In this document: piece after piece, positions 1 to 6,552 of the stretch
Layout: each line of letters begins with the position of its first letter
Numbering within the stretch: the first letter of the stretch is position 1
Assembly (NCBI GenBank): GCA_028872685.1
Contig: JAPKEI010000006.1
Span: 1 to 27,049 of the forward strand
Direction: 5' to 3'
DNA length: 27,049 nucleotides
Origin: Verrucomicrobiota bacterium
Lineage (GTDB): Bacteria; Verrucomicrobiota; Verrucomicrobiia; Limisphaerales; UBA1100
Notes under the pieces: model-generated
Databases searched by the model: none
The model's input: the letters and a program-made list of their open reading frames with translations, nothing else
Told to the model about the DNA's origin: nothing
Made by a program: the position numbers and the translations under genes

Positions 1-203
1 TCCACGACATGGGCGGCAACGTGTGGGAATGGTGCGAGGACAAGTACAGCCCAACATTCACGGACCGTGTGTTGCGCGGTGCGTCTTGGGGCATCGGCGG
101 TCCCGGCGGCCTGTTGTCGTCCGGCCGCAACTACGACTCTCCCGGTCTTCGCATCATCATCTTCGGCTTTCGGTGTGTGTTGGTGGATGGTTCCGGTGGG
201 TGA
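1..203 (+). CDS. FGE/SUMF1-domain protein, C-terminal fragment (5' end outside the window)
   Basis: The reading frame is open from base 3 and ends at the TGA at 201-203, so only about 66 C-terminal residues are visible. The motif GGNVWEWCED, then RVLRGASW, and finally GFRCVLV near the end are hallmarks of the formylglycine-generating-enzyme/SUMF1 fold, a C-type-lectin-like fold used both by true sulfatase-modifying enzymes and by many bacterial ligand-binding or effector proteins. Between the conserved Trp (codon 87-89) and GFRCV (from 165) the residues are mostly Gly, Ile and Leu where this family usually has Asn, Asp, Arg or Tyr, and nearly all of these codons are NNC or NNT. That pattern suggests a hypervariable binding face (see findings). 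Catalytic competence cannot be judged because the rest of the protein is missing. Confidence 0.85.
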   Translation, partial: HDMGGNVWEWCEDKYSPTFTDRVLRGASWGIGGPGGLLSSGRNYDSPGLRIIIFGFRCVLVDGSGG

Positions 204-313
204 GGTTGGCTTCGTTACCTTACGGCCTCCCCCCAACAGCATTTACACCAGAGCCGGTGAGTGCATCAACGGAAATTCACAAGGATTATTTGCGGAAAAT
301 CTGCGGCCAAAAG

Positions 314-335
314 TGTGACAGAATTGTGACAGAAT
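314..335. repeat. 11-bp perfect tandem duplication
   Basis: The 11-mer TGTGACAGAAT occurs twice head to tail (314-324 and 325-335) in the non-coding stretch between the FGE fragment and the 3' end of the tRNA gene. A small inverted repeat, TATTC-A-GAATA (343-353), follows. No gene is seen between 204 and 364. The role is unknown; it could be a replication-slippage product or part of a recombination or regulatory site. Confidence 0.6.
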
Positions 336-364
336 ATTTGCCTATTCAGAATAACCCACAAAAA

Positions 365-441
365 TGGTACGCGCGGAGGGACTTGAACCCCCAACCTTCA
401 GTTCCGGAAACTACTGCTCTATCCAATTGAGCTACGCACGC
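365..441 (-). tRNA. tRNA-Arg, anticodon CCG
   Basis: Read on the minus strand the sequence folds as a complete 77-nt cloverleaf. The 7-bp acceptor stem (435-441 with 369-375) contains G-U wobble pairs. The D arm is GCTC/GAGC, and the anticodon loop TTCCGGA (409 down to 403) has CCG at 407-405. The T arm is GGGGG/CCCTC around TTCAAGT. Discriminator A (368) and an encoded CCA (367-365) follow. The first pair of the anticodon stem (27-43) is a G-A mismatch. A run of five T follows the CCA on the minus strand. The gene reads CGG codons. It was identified by hand folding, with no covariance model run. Confidence 0.93.
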
Positions 442-485
442 GAAAGGTTTGACGCTACCGCACGCGCGGGCATCCCGCAAGCTCT

Positions 486-707
486 CTAATAGCCGGCCTC
501 TTCAGTGCCTTCCACTTCCTCATCCTCGTATTGCGGGGTGAAGACGGCGATGCCTCGGAAGTAAGCGCTGGAGCCCGCGCCTTCCTGACAGATGGAGACG
601 CTGACCGGCTCCATTTCATTTTGGCCCGCGTATCGGTTGATGGCGGCAGACACGGACTCGACTGAGTCCCCTGTAAATCCAGCAGCTTCATTTCGCTTAT
701 TTGGCAT
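486..707 (-). CDS. Small hypothetical acidic protein (73 aa)
   Basis: This is a 73-residue ORF starting at ATG 707-705. I do not recognise the family. The composition looks protein-like rather than random: a mixed N-terminal half with SVESVSAAINRYAG, a central EPVSVSICQEGAG segment, and a strongly acidic tail (YEDEEVEGTEEAGY). There is no signal peptide or membrane segment. The start codon lies inside an 18-bp palindrome (702-719), and only a weak GGTGG precedes it. It would be transcribed towards tRNA-Arg, whose 5' end is 45 bp downstream. A short GC hairpin (466-478) sits between them. Overlapping ORFs in other frames (455-787 minus, 592-948 plus) look less protein-like. If this ORF is not real, 442-862 is a 421-bp stretch without a gene. 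Confidence 0.5.
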   Translation of the reverse strand: MPNKRNEAAGFTGDSVESVSAAINRYAGQNEMEPVSVSICQEGAGSSAYFRGIAVFTPQYEDEEVEGTEEAGY

Positions 708-719
708 TCGCGAATGCCA
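702..719. repeat. 18-bp perfect palindrome, possible operator
   Basis: TGGCATTCGCGAATGCCA reads identically on both strands with no spacer. It covers the proposed start codon of the minus-strand small ORF (705-707) and lies about 145 bp upstream of the plus-strand oxidoreductase gene. A perfect 9-bp half-site dyad is the kind of site bound by a dimeric repressor, but no cognate regulator is evident. A second, weaker dyad (CGCCAG 791-796 with CTGGCG 811-816) lies between it and the oxidoreductase start. Nothing else is seen in 720-862. Confidence 0.6.
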
Positions 720-862
720 CCGGAAAGCCAGCGCAAACTCAACTGAAAATTATGAACACGATTTTTGGGTGAACCACCAGGGCACAAGGACGCCAGTTTC
801 CAGGTTCTCCCTGGCGGTTCAATTTAGCTTGCAAAACCAAAATCGCCCGCCAAAGTTTGCTT

Positions 863-2185
863 ATGAAAACAACTTCGCTTTCAAGACGTCAATTTCTCAC
901 TACCACCGCGCTGGCGTTTCCGTATGTAGCCACGCGGTCGTGGGCTAAATCACCAAACTCTGCCGTGCGACACGTCAGTTTCGGTGCCAATGGCATGGCC
1001 TTTTCCGATCTGAATGCAATTTCGGGCGTTTCTAATGTGGAAATGATCGCTTGTGCGGAAATCGATCCAGCGAGGCAGGATCGGTTTGCCAGAAAGTTTC
1101 CGAAAGCGAAACGCTACACCGACTGGCGGGAATTACTTGATAAAGAAGCGAAAAATTTTGACACCGCCAATGTGTCAACACCCGATCACATGCACGCACC
1201 CATTGCCATGAGTGCCATGCAACTTGGCAAGCATGTATACGTGCAAAAACCACTTTCCCATGACGTATTCGAAAGCCGTAAGCTACGCGAATATGCGGCG
1301 GCCAACAAGCTGGTGACTCAGATGGGAATTCAGGTCCACTCCAGCCAAGTTTACCGCGAGGCTGTGGAGCTCGTTCATCAAGGCGCAATTGGTAAAGTCA
1401 CAGAAGTACACACTTGGAGCAGCAAAAAATGGGGCGACACCAGTCCACGCCCCAACCGGAAGGATAAAATACCTGCTGGAATGGATTGGAATGCATGGTG
1501 CGGAGTAGCTGCCAAGAATGACTTTATCAAAGGTTACTACCATCCTGGTAATTGGCGCAGGCGCCTTGATTACGGCACCGGAACCTTTGGTGATATGGGC
1601 TGTCACATCTATGACCCTATGTATGGCGCCGTCGGCCTAACAGCCCCCATCAGTGTCCGCAGCGAAGGCCCGGCTCCGGTAGCCAATTCACACAGCTGGA
1701 ATATTAACGCTAAGATTCACTATGTGTTCCCAGGCACCAAATATACTGAAGGTAAAACTATTAACGTTACCTGGTACGACGGTGATCAACGCCCGGATGC
1801 CAATGTACAAAAGAGGATCGGCCGTGGGCTACCCGGGCAAGGATCCGTACTCTTCGGCACAAAGGGGCACATGATTATCCCCCATGTCGGCAAAGCCATT
1901 CTTTTACCCGAAGACAAATATAAGGATTACAAACGGCCTGAAATAGGTGCAGTCAATCACTGGGAATCTTTCATCAACGCATCACGCGGAGAAGGCAAGA
2001 CCTCGGCGAATTTCGACTACTCTGGCCCGATGACTGAAGCCATCCTGCTTGGAGGCATAGCAACGCGCTACCCGAAGAAAGAACTACATTGGGACGCTGA
2101 TAAACTAACTTTCAGCAATAACAGCAGCGCCACAGCTCTTGTCAAACGAGAATACCGCAAGGGATGGGAAGTGAAGGGGCTTTAA
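863..2185 (+). CDS. Tat-exported Gfo/Idh/MocA family oxidoreductase
   Basis: This is a 440-residue protein starting at ATG 863; a TTG two codons earlier (857) is possible. The N-terminus has a twin-arginine signal (SRRQFL, residues 7-12) followed by a hydrophobic stretch to about residue 27, so export of the folded protein to the periplasm is expected. A degenerate Rossmann glycine motif (FGANGMA, about 40-46) and the family motif VQKPLSHD (about 127-134, equivalent to the EKP motif with the catalytic-type Lys) identify an NAD(P)-dependent sugar or cyclitol dehydrogenase-type enzyme. The substrate cannot be told. Tat-exported members are abundant in PVC bacteria and probably carry a tightly bound cofactor acquired before export. 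The gene ends convergently with the MidA-type gene, sharing 4 bp. Confidence 0.9.
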   Translation: MKTTSLSRRQFLTTTALAFPYVATRSWAKSPNSAVRHVSFGANGMAFSDLNAISGVSNVEMIACAEIDPARQDRFARKFPKAKRYTDWRELLDKEAKNFDTANVSTPDHMHAPIAMSAMQLGKHVYVQKPLSHDVFESRKLREYAAANKLVTQMGIQVHSSQVYREAVELVHQGAIGKVTEVHTWSSKKWGDTSPRPNRKDKIPAGMDWNAWCGVAAKNDFIKGYYHPGNWRRRLDYGTGTFGDMGCHIYDPMYGAVGLTAPISVRSEGPAPVANSHSWNINAKIHYVFPGTKYTEGKTINVTWYDGDQRPDANVQKRIGRGLPGQGSVLFGTKGHMIIPHVGKAILLPEDKYKDYKRPEIGAVNHWESFINASRGEGKTSANFDYSGPMTEAILLGGIATRYPKKELHWDADKLTFSNNSSATALVKREYRKGWEVKGL

Positions 2186-3228
2186 CCCCGCCAATTCTCC
2201 AATACTTTAAACGCACGCCCCAAGTGCTCCGGATGCACGAGGGTTTGAAATTGGCGTGTGCGTTCGGGTGTCCACTCGGGAAAACAATCCGGATTTTTTA
2301 GCGTTTGCTCGAAGATGCGGACAAGCCATTGGGCTTGAGTTGAAACAACCCTCTCATGAACACCAGCGGCCTTGGCGGCGAAACCCAATTCTGCAAGGTT
2401 CACCGAGGCGGTGAGGTCTTGTTCGCCCACATTGGCCAGCAGATCGTCGGTTTGGTGGTGACCGTGATAGGCACGCAGAGTTCCGTGGGGACGCGGGGGC
2501 GCAAAAAACTCCTCCTCCTCTAAAAAATAATCAATCGCCACCGCGCGGCCTTTGCGCAGTGAACCGCACACCTCATTCCAAAATGGCGCGAGCGTGGGAA
2601 CGTGAACCATGCCGGTGCCATCGGGCAATTCACCTCCAACGTTCCAACTGTCTTTCACAGCATCCATCCGGCACCATTCGAATTGACCACCACTTTCCCC
2701 TACCCCGCATTCAAACCAATCTTTTGTTTTGGAATCCCACTCAAGTTTTTGCGCCGGAAATGCATCGAGCAATTCGTTGCAAAAAAACACGCCATGAATG
2801 GCTGGGGGCATTTCTGTCGTCCACTGGATTTTCCCTGCGTGCGAGGCGAGCATTTCATTTTGCCACCCCTGGCGAACACGCGAGGGCTCCAGTAAAACGA
2901 ACGTGATGCGTTCGTAAATTTCCGGACGCCTATCGCGAAAGGCTTCGAGAATGTCATTAGCCAACCGCCCGTCATGCGCGCCGGCTTCGACCAATTCCAC
3001 TGGGCCTTCCAACTCCGCAAGCCACTCGGCGAATTGAAACGCCAGCAATTCGCCGAACACTGAACCCACGCTGACGCTGGTGAAAAAATCGCCGCGTTGA
3101 CCGACCTCGCGTTGTTTTTCGTAGTAACCCAAGCCCGGCTCATAGAGCGCCAACTCCATAAAACGACTGAACGGAATACCGCCTTTTTCGGCGATTTCGT
3201 TGTGAATCCGTTGCTCCAGTTCGTTCAT
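2182..3228 (-). CDS. MidA-family class I SAM-dependent methyltransferase
   Basis: This is a 348-residue protein from ATG 3228. The frame is open further upstream to 3396, but that extension has no family character and would run into the divergent tlyA start. The N-terminal EKGGIPFSRFMELALYEP followed by GYY...GDFFTSVSVG is the signature opening of the MidA/NDUFAF7 (COG1565, DUF185) family. A SAM-binding segment VELVEAGAHDGRLANDIL follows, then FFCNELLDAFP. In eukaryotes NDUFAF7 dimethylates an arginine of a complex I subunit. Bacterial members are generally assigned a protein arginine methyltransferase role, but the target here is unknown. The gene is divergent from tlyA with 52 bp between the starts. 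Confidence 0.88.
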   Translation of the reverse strand: MNELEQRIHNEIAEKGGIPFSRFMELALYEPGLGYYEKQREVGQRGDFFTSVSVGSVFGELLAFQFAEWLAELEGPVELVEAGAHDGRLANDILEAFRDRRPEIYERITFVLLEPSRVRQGWQNEMLASHAGKIQWTTEMPPAIHGVFFCNELLDAFPAQKLEWDSKTKDWFECGVGESGGQFEWCRMDAVKDSWNVGGELPDGTGMVHVPTLAPFWNEVCGSLRKGRAVAIDYFLEEEEFFAPPRPHGTLRAYHGHHQTDDLLANVGEQDLTASVNLAELGFAAKAAGVHERVVSTQAQWLVRIFEQTLKNPDCFPEWTPERTRQFQTLVHPEHLGRAFKVLENWRG

Positions 3229-3280
3229 TGCTTGCGATGCGCGCCGGCTTGTTTTACAAACGCCGCCACATCCTGACCCT

Positions 3281-4042
3281 ATGTCCCCTGCAGCATCAAC
3301 CCGTAAACGTCTCGACCAAGCCTTGTTTGACAATGGCCAAACCGAAAGCCGCGAAAAAGCCAAGCGCCTTATTATGGCCGGCAAGGTTCGCATCAACGAT
3401 CAAGTGGCGCGAAAGCCCAGCGATTCCGTGCTGCCGGCGGATACTCTGGAAATTGAGGAGCCGGAAAAATATGTGAGCCGCGGCGGCTTCAAGCTGGAGA
3501 AGGCGCTGGAGGAATTTCCCATTGAGGTTAAGGACGCCATCGCGGTGGATCTCGGGGCCTCTACGGGCGGCTTCACCGATTGCCTTTTGCAAGCGGGCGC
3601 AAAGCGCGTGTACGCGGTGGACGTGGGCAAGGGGCAACTCGCATGGCATCTGCGGCGCGATCATCGGGTGATCGTGATGGAGAAAACCAACGCGCGCCAT
3701 CTCGAGCGCAACGCGTTGCCAAAAAATTTCGAACGCGCAGATGTGGTCACCATTGATTGCTCGTTTATTTCGCTGCGCAAAATCATCCCTGCCGCCGTTG
3801 CTTTATTACGTGGAGGTGGTACACTGATTGCGCTGATTAAGCCCCAGTTTGAAGCCGCCAAAATCGAGGTGGACAAAGGTGCGGGCGTCATCAAAGACCC
3901 CGCCATCCACGCGCGCGTGGTGAACGAGATGCGGGCGTTTGTGGAAGAGCACGGCGGATTGGTGTGGCGCGGCGATGTGGAATCGCCCCTCACCGGCCCC
4001 AAAGGCAACAAAGAATTTCTAGCTTGGATTGAAAAAAAATAA
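3281..4042 (+). CDS. tlyA: TlyA-family rRNA (cytidine-2'-O)-methyltransferase
   Basis: This is a 253-residue protein with an N-terminal S4 RNA-binding domain (about residues 8-65: RLDQALFDNG...AKRLIMAGKVRIND) and a C-terminal FtsJ-like Rossmann methyltransferase domain. The SAM motif is AVDLGASTGGFTDCLLQ (about 88-104). The presumed K-D-K-E catalytic tetrad is visible as K71 (RGGFK), D159 (TIDCSF), K187 (LIKPQFE) and E245 (GNKEF). TlyA proteins 2'-O-methylate cytidines in 16S and/or 23S rRNA, and their loss gives capreomycin resistance in mycobacteria. The 3' end overlaps nadK by 14 nt, consistent with one operon tlyA-nadK-regulator. Which rRNA is modified cannot be read from the sequence. 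Confidence 0.93.
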   Translation: MSPAASTRKRLDQALFDNGQTESREKAKRLIMAGKVRINDQVARKPSDSVLPADTLEIEEPEKYVSRGGFKLEKALEEFPIEVKDAIAVDLGASTGGFTDCLLQAGAKRVYAVDVGKGQLAWHLRRDHRVIVMEKTNARHLERNALPKNFERADVVTIDCSFISLRKIIPAAVALLRGGGTLIALIKPQFEAAKIEVDKGAGVIKDPAIHARVVNEMRAFVEEHGGLVWRGDVESPLTGPKGNKEFLAWIEKK

Positions 4043-4910
4043 ACCCATCAAGACCGTTGGCCTCATCGCCAACCCGCAGCACGCCACCGAAACGGGATTG
4101 GTGCGCAAAGCCGCCGACCTCATCACCGACAGCGGTCGCAAGCTGATGGTGGATCAAACCACCGTGAACGCTACCGGCGTGGATGGCATCACCCTGCCCA
4201 ACGCGGCCGAACTTGCGCGATTATGCGACTTAATGTTGGTTATCGGTGGCGACGGAACCGTCCTGCAAGTCGCACGCAAAACCGCCGGCAGCAACACCCC
4301 CATCCTCGGCATCAACTCCGGGCGACTTGGATTTTTCACATCCGCCTCCGAGGAATCGCTAGAGGAAGGCCTCAAAAATTTATGGCGTGGCAAATACATC
4401 GTTGATCCGTTGCCGCTCATTGAAGCCACTGGAAAACACGCCGGGAAAAAATACAAGGTGCTGGCATTGAACGACATTCTCATCAGCCGCGGTGCCAACC
4501 CACGCCTCGTGGAATTGGAAGTGGCAATGGACGGTGAGGCTCTCACGCAATACCGCTGCGACGGCCTTATCGTCGCCACGCCCGCCGGCTCCACGGCGTA
4601 CTCACTGGCCGCCGGCGGTGCGGTGGTCACCCCGCGTGCAGAGGTGCTCACGCTCAATCCCATTTGCCCGCAGGCGCTTTCGAACCGGCCCCTCATCGTG
4701 AGCTTCACGTCCACGATTGAAGTCACCATTTTGAAACACCGCGCCGAGACTTATCTTTCCGCCGACGGCCAAATGCAAACGGAACTGTCCACGGGCGACT
4801 GCATCCGAATCCGGCGCAGTCGGCAAAAGGCGCGGCTGGTGCGACTCGAAGGCCATTCGTTTTTTGAGACGCTGCGCCATAAACTTAACTGGACCGGCTC
4901 CCACGCCTGA
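4029..4910 (+). CDS. nadK: NAD kinase
   Basis: This 293-residue cytosolic enzyme phosphorylates NAD to NADP using ATP or polyphosphate. The diagnostic GGDGT motif is at 73-77 (VIGGDGTVLQ), followed by NSGRLGF (96-102), the ND pair at 149-150 (ALNDI), and the glycine-rich VATPAGSTAYSLAAGG segment (182-197). The start is a TTG at 4029 inside the tlyA 3' end. No upstream ATG is in frame, and the family normally begins just before the KTVGLIANP strand, so this start fits. The TGA stop shares one base with the ATG of the regulator gene (TGATG), suggesting translational coupling. Length is normal for the family. Confidence 0.95.
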   Translation: MKKNKPIKTVGLIANPQHATETGLVRKAADLITDSGRKLMVDQTTVNATGVDGITLPNAAELARLCDLMLVIGGDGTVLQVARKTAGSNTPILGINSGRLGFFTSASEESLEEGLKNLWRGKYIVDPLPLIEATGKHAGKKYKVLALNDILISRGANPRLVELEVAMDGEALTQYRCDGLIVATPAGSTAYSLAAGGAVVTPRAEVLTLNPICPQALSNRPLIVSFTSTIEVTILKHRAETYLSADGQMQTELSTGDCIRIRRSRQKARLVRLEGHSFFETLRHKLNWTGSHA

Positions 4911-5923
4911 TGGTGCGCCTCAAAGACATCGCGGCCACCGCGGGTGTGTCGGTGATGACCGTCTCCAAGGCACTACGCGACGAGCCGGATATTTCCGCGA
5001 AAACCAAGGCACGTATCAAATTGCTCGCCACTGAAGTCGGCTACGTCCCCAATCATTCCGCGCGCGGATTGCGCACGCGCAAGACGCATCAGTTCGGCCT
5101 TGTCATTTCCTCGCTCACCAATCCCGTTTACACACGCACCTTTATGGCCATCGAGGAACAAGCTCACGAGCTGGGCTACGAAATCATCCTCACCCAAACG
5201 CTGAACAATCCCGAACGCGAAGCCGCGTGCATCCGACGGCTCCTCGCGCGGCAAGTCGATGGACTTTTCATTCGGCCCGTTTATCGGCCCGACCCCAACG
5301 CGGCAATTTATGATGAGCTGAAAAAACACAAAACCCCCACCGTCATTCTCGGGCATCGCGCATTATTTTGCAGTGACTTTCCAAATGTGGAAACTGATGA
5401 CCTCGCCGCCACCGAAGCCGCCACCCAACATTTACTCGAACTGGGCCATCGCCGCATCGCGTGCTTTGCCGGCCCCACGTTTGCGCCGTGGGCACAGGAA
5501 CGCTTTGAGGGCTATCGGCGGGCTCTTATCGAGCAGCAAATTGAAGTGGACGAAAAACTCATCTTCCATTCCGGTTCCACCATCGAGGAAGGCAAATCCG
5601 CCGCGCTGCAATTGATTAATGAAAGCCCTGGTGCCACCGCCATTCTCGCCGCCAATGACCTCGTCGCCATCGGTGCCGCCACTACATTGCTTGATCAAGG
5701 CGTGAAAATTCCTGAAGAGATTTCCGTAATCGGCTTTGGCAACACCCTCACCGCCGAACATTTCCGAGTGCCCCTCACCACGGTCAGTCAACCCAAATAC
5801 CGTCGCGGCATTTCCGCAATGGAATCAATGAGCGCACTCCTCGCCGGCGAATCCGTAGGCACCAAAAGATTGGCAGCAGATTTAGTCATCCGCAGAAGCA
5901 CAACCGCGCCCCAGAAGCCCTAA
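4910..5923 (+). CDS. LacI-family transcriptional regulator
   Basis: This is a 337-residue protein. Residues 4-22 form the LacI-type helix-turn-helix (LKDIAATAGVSVMTVSKAL), followed by the hinge region (YVPNHSARGLRTRKT, 45-59). The rest is a periplasmic-binding-protein-like sensor domain, with FGLVISSLTNPVY at its start and the conserved GHRRIACFAGP and AILAANDLVAIGA segments. Such proteins usually bind a sugar or nucleoside effector and a palindromic operator containing a central CG. No sugar transport or catabolic genes are adjacent. Instead the start codon overlaps the nadK stop. Either it controls a remote regulon or its partner genes have been rearranged away. The 3' end is convergent with ribE, 19 bp apart. 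Confidence 0.93.
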   Translation: MVRLKDIAATAGVSVMTVSKALRDEPDISAKTKARIKLLATEVGYVPNHSARGLRTRKTHQFGLVISSLTNPVYTRTFMAIEEQAHELGYEIILTQTLNNPEREAACIRRLLARQVDGLFIRPVYRPDPNAAIYDELKKHKTPTVILGHRALFCSDFPNVETDDLAATEAATQHLLELGHRRIACFAGPTFAPWAQERFEGYRRALIEQQIEVDEKLIFHSGSTIEEGKSAALQLINESPGATAILAANDLVAIGAATTLLDQGVKIPEEISVIGFGNTLTAEHFRVPLTTVSQPKYRRGISAMESMSALLAGESVGTKRLAADLVIRRSTTAPQKP

Positions 5924-5942
5924 CCTCCGGCCCGGGCCAACA

Positions 5943-6542
5943 TTACCGCGCCGCAAAACGCTCGACATATTTGCCGAGCATATCAGCCTCGAGATTCACT
6001 GCGTCGCCAACAGCACGTTCGGATAATGCCGTGGACTCAAACGTGTGCGGGATAATCCAAATTGTGAAACTCCCTTTCTCCACCGCGGCCACGGTGAGGC
6101 TAATGCCATCCACGGCGATGGAGCCTTTGTGGATCACATAACGCATCACATCTTCGGGCGCGGCGATTTGGAGTTGATGGTCGTCGCCGGTTTTTTCCCA
6201 TGTGATAATTTTACCTACTCCATCGATGTGCCCGGTGACAAAATGACCACCCAAACGTCCACCCGCCTCGAGGCTACGCTCCAGATTCACCAGTGATCCC
6301 GCGCGGCAATGTTGGAGGTTGGTGAGGTTCCACGTTTCGTTAAGCAAATCAAATTGCGCGGTTTTTGCGCGGCCTTTGGCGGTGAGTTCGGCCACCGTGA
6401 GGCAGCAACCGTTGACCGCGAGGCTGTCGCCCACCTTGAGCCCGCCTCCGGTTTTGCGGAGCTTCAGCGTGAGCCGAATAGATTTGTCACCCGGGTGGAT
6501 GGATTCCACCGTGCCGGTTTCTTCGATAATGCCCGTAAACAT
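5943..6542 (-). CDS. ribE: Riboflavin synthase (alpha chain)
   Basis: This is a 199-residue protein opening with the canonical MFTGIIEETGTV. It shows the internal duplication of the lumazine-binding barrel: GDSLAVNGCCLTV (about 38-50) in the first copy and KGSIAVDGISLTV (about 138-150) in the second. The segment GGHFVTGHIDG lies between them. The enzyme dismutates two 6,7-dimethyl-8-ribityllumazine molecules into riboflavin and a pyrimidine. It lies 10 bp downstream of ribD at the end of a six-gene minus-strand run. ribBA and ribH are not in the window. Length is typical. Confidence 0.96.
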   Translation of the reverse strand: MFTGIIEETGTVESIHPGDKSIRLTLKLRKTGGGLKVGDSLAVNGCCLTVAELTAKGRAKTAQFDLLNETWNLTNLQHCRAGSLVNLERSLEAGGRLGGHFVTGHIDGVGKIITWEKTGDDHQLQIAAPEDVMRYVIHKGSIAVDGISLTVAAVEKGSFTIWIIPHTFESTALSERAVGDAVNLEADMLGKYVERFAAR

Positions 6543-6552
6543 CGCGCCGCAC

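Noticed and set aside
204..364. Search for a DGR template repeat or IMH hairpin just after the FGE stop
   Set aside because: No adenine-rich copy of the variable region and no clear GC hairpin is visible here; the DGR idea therefore rests on the codon pattern alone.
23..430. 135-aa plus-strand ORF ending RDLNPQPSVPETTALSN
   Set aside because: Its 3' part is the antisense of the tRNA-Arg gene (a well-known false ORF type) and its 5' part is an out-of-frame shadow of the FGE gene.
455..787. 110-aa minus-strand ORF overlapping the small 73-aa ORF
   Set aside because: Arg/Pro/Ser-rich shadow composition; the 73-aa frame is more protein-like.
592..948. 118-aa plus-strand ORF before the oxidoreductase
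   Set aside because: Runs into the start of the oxidoreductase in another frame and has no coherent composition or ribosome-binding site.
5929..5938. GGCCCGGGCC palindrome between convergent lacI-type and ribE genes
   Set aside because: Only 10 bp of pure GC with no loop or T tract; expected by chance in GC-rich DNA and not a convincing terminator.
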